From JAEZFI01 sp044508215 (GTDB lineage Bacteria > Actinomycetota > Acidimicrobiia > Acidimicrobiales > Microtrichaceae): 6,084 bases of DNA. The notes under the pieces are model-generated. The model had not been told where the DNA came from. It made no database searches and saw nothing but the letters and a program-made list of their open reading frames with translations. Shown in pieces: positions 5,928 through 6,084 of this stretch. Where the stretch lies: NCBI GenBank assembly GCA_044508215.1, contig JBIQID010000155.1, positions 1 through 6,084 on the forward strand, written 5' to 3'. Made by a program: the position numbers and the translations under genes. Position 1 is the first letter of the stretch. Each line of letters opens with the position of its first letter.

Positions 5928-5967
5928 GGCGGTGAGGCGGTGAGGCGGTGTGGCGGTGTGGCGGTGT
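5928..5967. repeat. Five tandem copies of an 8-bp unit, GGCGGTG(A/T)
   Basis: Five head-to-tail octamers end in A, A, T, T, T, giving GGCGGTGA twice and then GGCGGTGT three times. The array starts 21 bp upstream of the kinase GTG, in the spacer between two divergent genes. Eight is not a multiple of three, so length changes would shift any reading frame, which supports a non-coding location. The clean split between A-type and T-type copies is what slippage amplification would give. Confidence 0.9.
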
Positions 5968-6029
5968 GAACCTGGCTCGGCCCTTCCAGCAGTTCCTCCG
6001 CTCGAGGGGCGCGCCCCAGATCGACTGTT

Positions 6030-6049
6030 ACACCCTCTTCGTAGGGTGT
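6030..6049. promoter_or_regulatory. Perfect 7-6-7 palindrome, candidate operator over a -10 box
   Basis: ACACCCT (6030-6036) and AGGGTGT (6043-6049) form perfect arms around a 6-base centre. The right arm overlaps TAGGGT (6042-6047), which fits the actinobacterial -10 pattern and stands 7 bases before an ATG at 6055. A dimeric repressor such as a TetR- or GntR-type protein bound here would block that promoter. The regulator class is a guess. It could instead act as an RNA hairpin only if transcribed from further upstream. Confidence 0.5.
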
Positions 6050-6054
6050 CGTGC

Positions 6055-6084
6055 ATGGTGGATCGAGCGCTGGGGATGGTCGAA
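6055..6084 (+). CDS. Probable start of a gene running off the right edge, product unknown
   Basis: ATG at 6055 opens ten codons, MVDRALGMVE, with no stop before the edge. It lies 7 bases after the -10-like TAGGGT, a spacing typical of leaderless actinobacterial transcripts, and has no Shine-Dalgarno sequence. GTG at 6051 opens another frame. Ten residues are too few to name a product. The adjacent palindrome suggests a regulated gene. Confidence 0.4.
   Translation, partial: MVDRALGMVE

Noticed and set aside
5907..6056. N-terminal extension of the P-loop protein
   Set aside because: It reads through out-of-register 8-bp repeats and across the palindrome; the P-loop protein family starts at the residues just before the first strand.
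1..6084. tRNA, rRNA, CRISPR array, insertion sequence, attachment site or defence cassette
   Set aside because: I saw no cloverleaf, spaced repeat array, transposase or integrase motif, terminal repeats or known defence protein in any frame.

Overview
The window is about 6.1 kb of very GC-rich DNA (roughly 70% by eye). Codons strongly favour G or C in third position, so long spurious open frames run antisense to nearly every gene. The protein styles (a PrmC and TsaC/Sua5-type pair, a divergent zinc-type alcohol dehydrogenase, an actinobacterial-looking P-loop kinase, a Sec lipoprotein) and several TANNNT -10 boxes, some placed for leaderless transcripts, suggest a high-GC actinomycete, possibly of the Acidimicrobiia. 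The lineage is inference.

Layout, left to right. (1) prmC, plus strand, runs in from the left edge. (2) Two minus-strand genes follow: a small zinc-ribbon protein with one membrane anchor, whose 3' end overlaps prmC tail-to-tail by 53 bp, and upstream of it a medium-chain zinc-dependent dehydrogenase. (3) A 127-bp divergent spacer leads to a plus-strand TsaC/YrdC-type threonylcarbamoyl-AMP synthase. (4) A hairpin separates it from a convergent minus-strand four-helix membrane protein. (5) A second divergent spacer (112 bp) leads to a plus-strand lipoprotein that looks like a beta-propeller. (6) Only 15 bp later lies the 3' end of a convergent minus-strand P-loop nucleotide kinase-like gene. 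(7) The last divergent spacer (148 bp) holds five tandem 8-bp repeats and a perfect 7-6-7 palindrome over a -10-like box. It precedes what looks like the first ten codons of another plus-strand gene.

The two genes with a clear joint theme are prmC (methylation of release factors) and tsaC (t6A synthesis in ANN-decoding tRNAs). Both support translation fidelity and are often neighbours in Actinobacteria. Here a two-gene minus-strand block sits between them. The rest is ordinary single-gene chromosome, arranged as alternating divergent and convergent units. I see no mobile element, CRISPR array, RNA gene, toxin-antitoxin or defence cassette, and no evidence for a new multi-gene system. The most unusual DNA is the repeat-plus-palindrome spacer at the right end.
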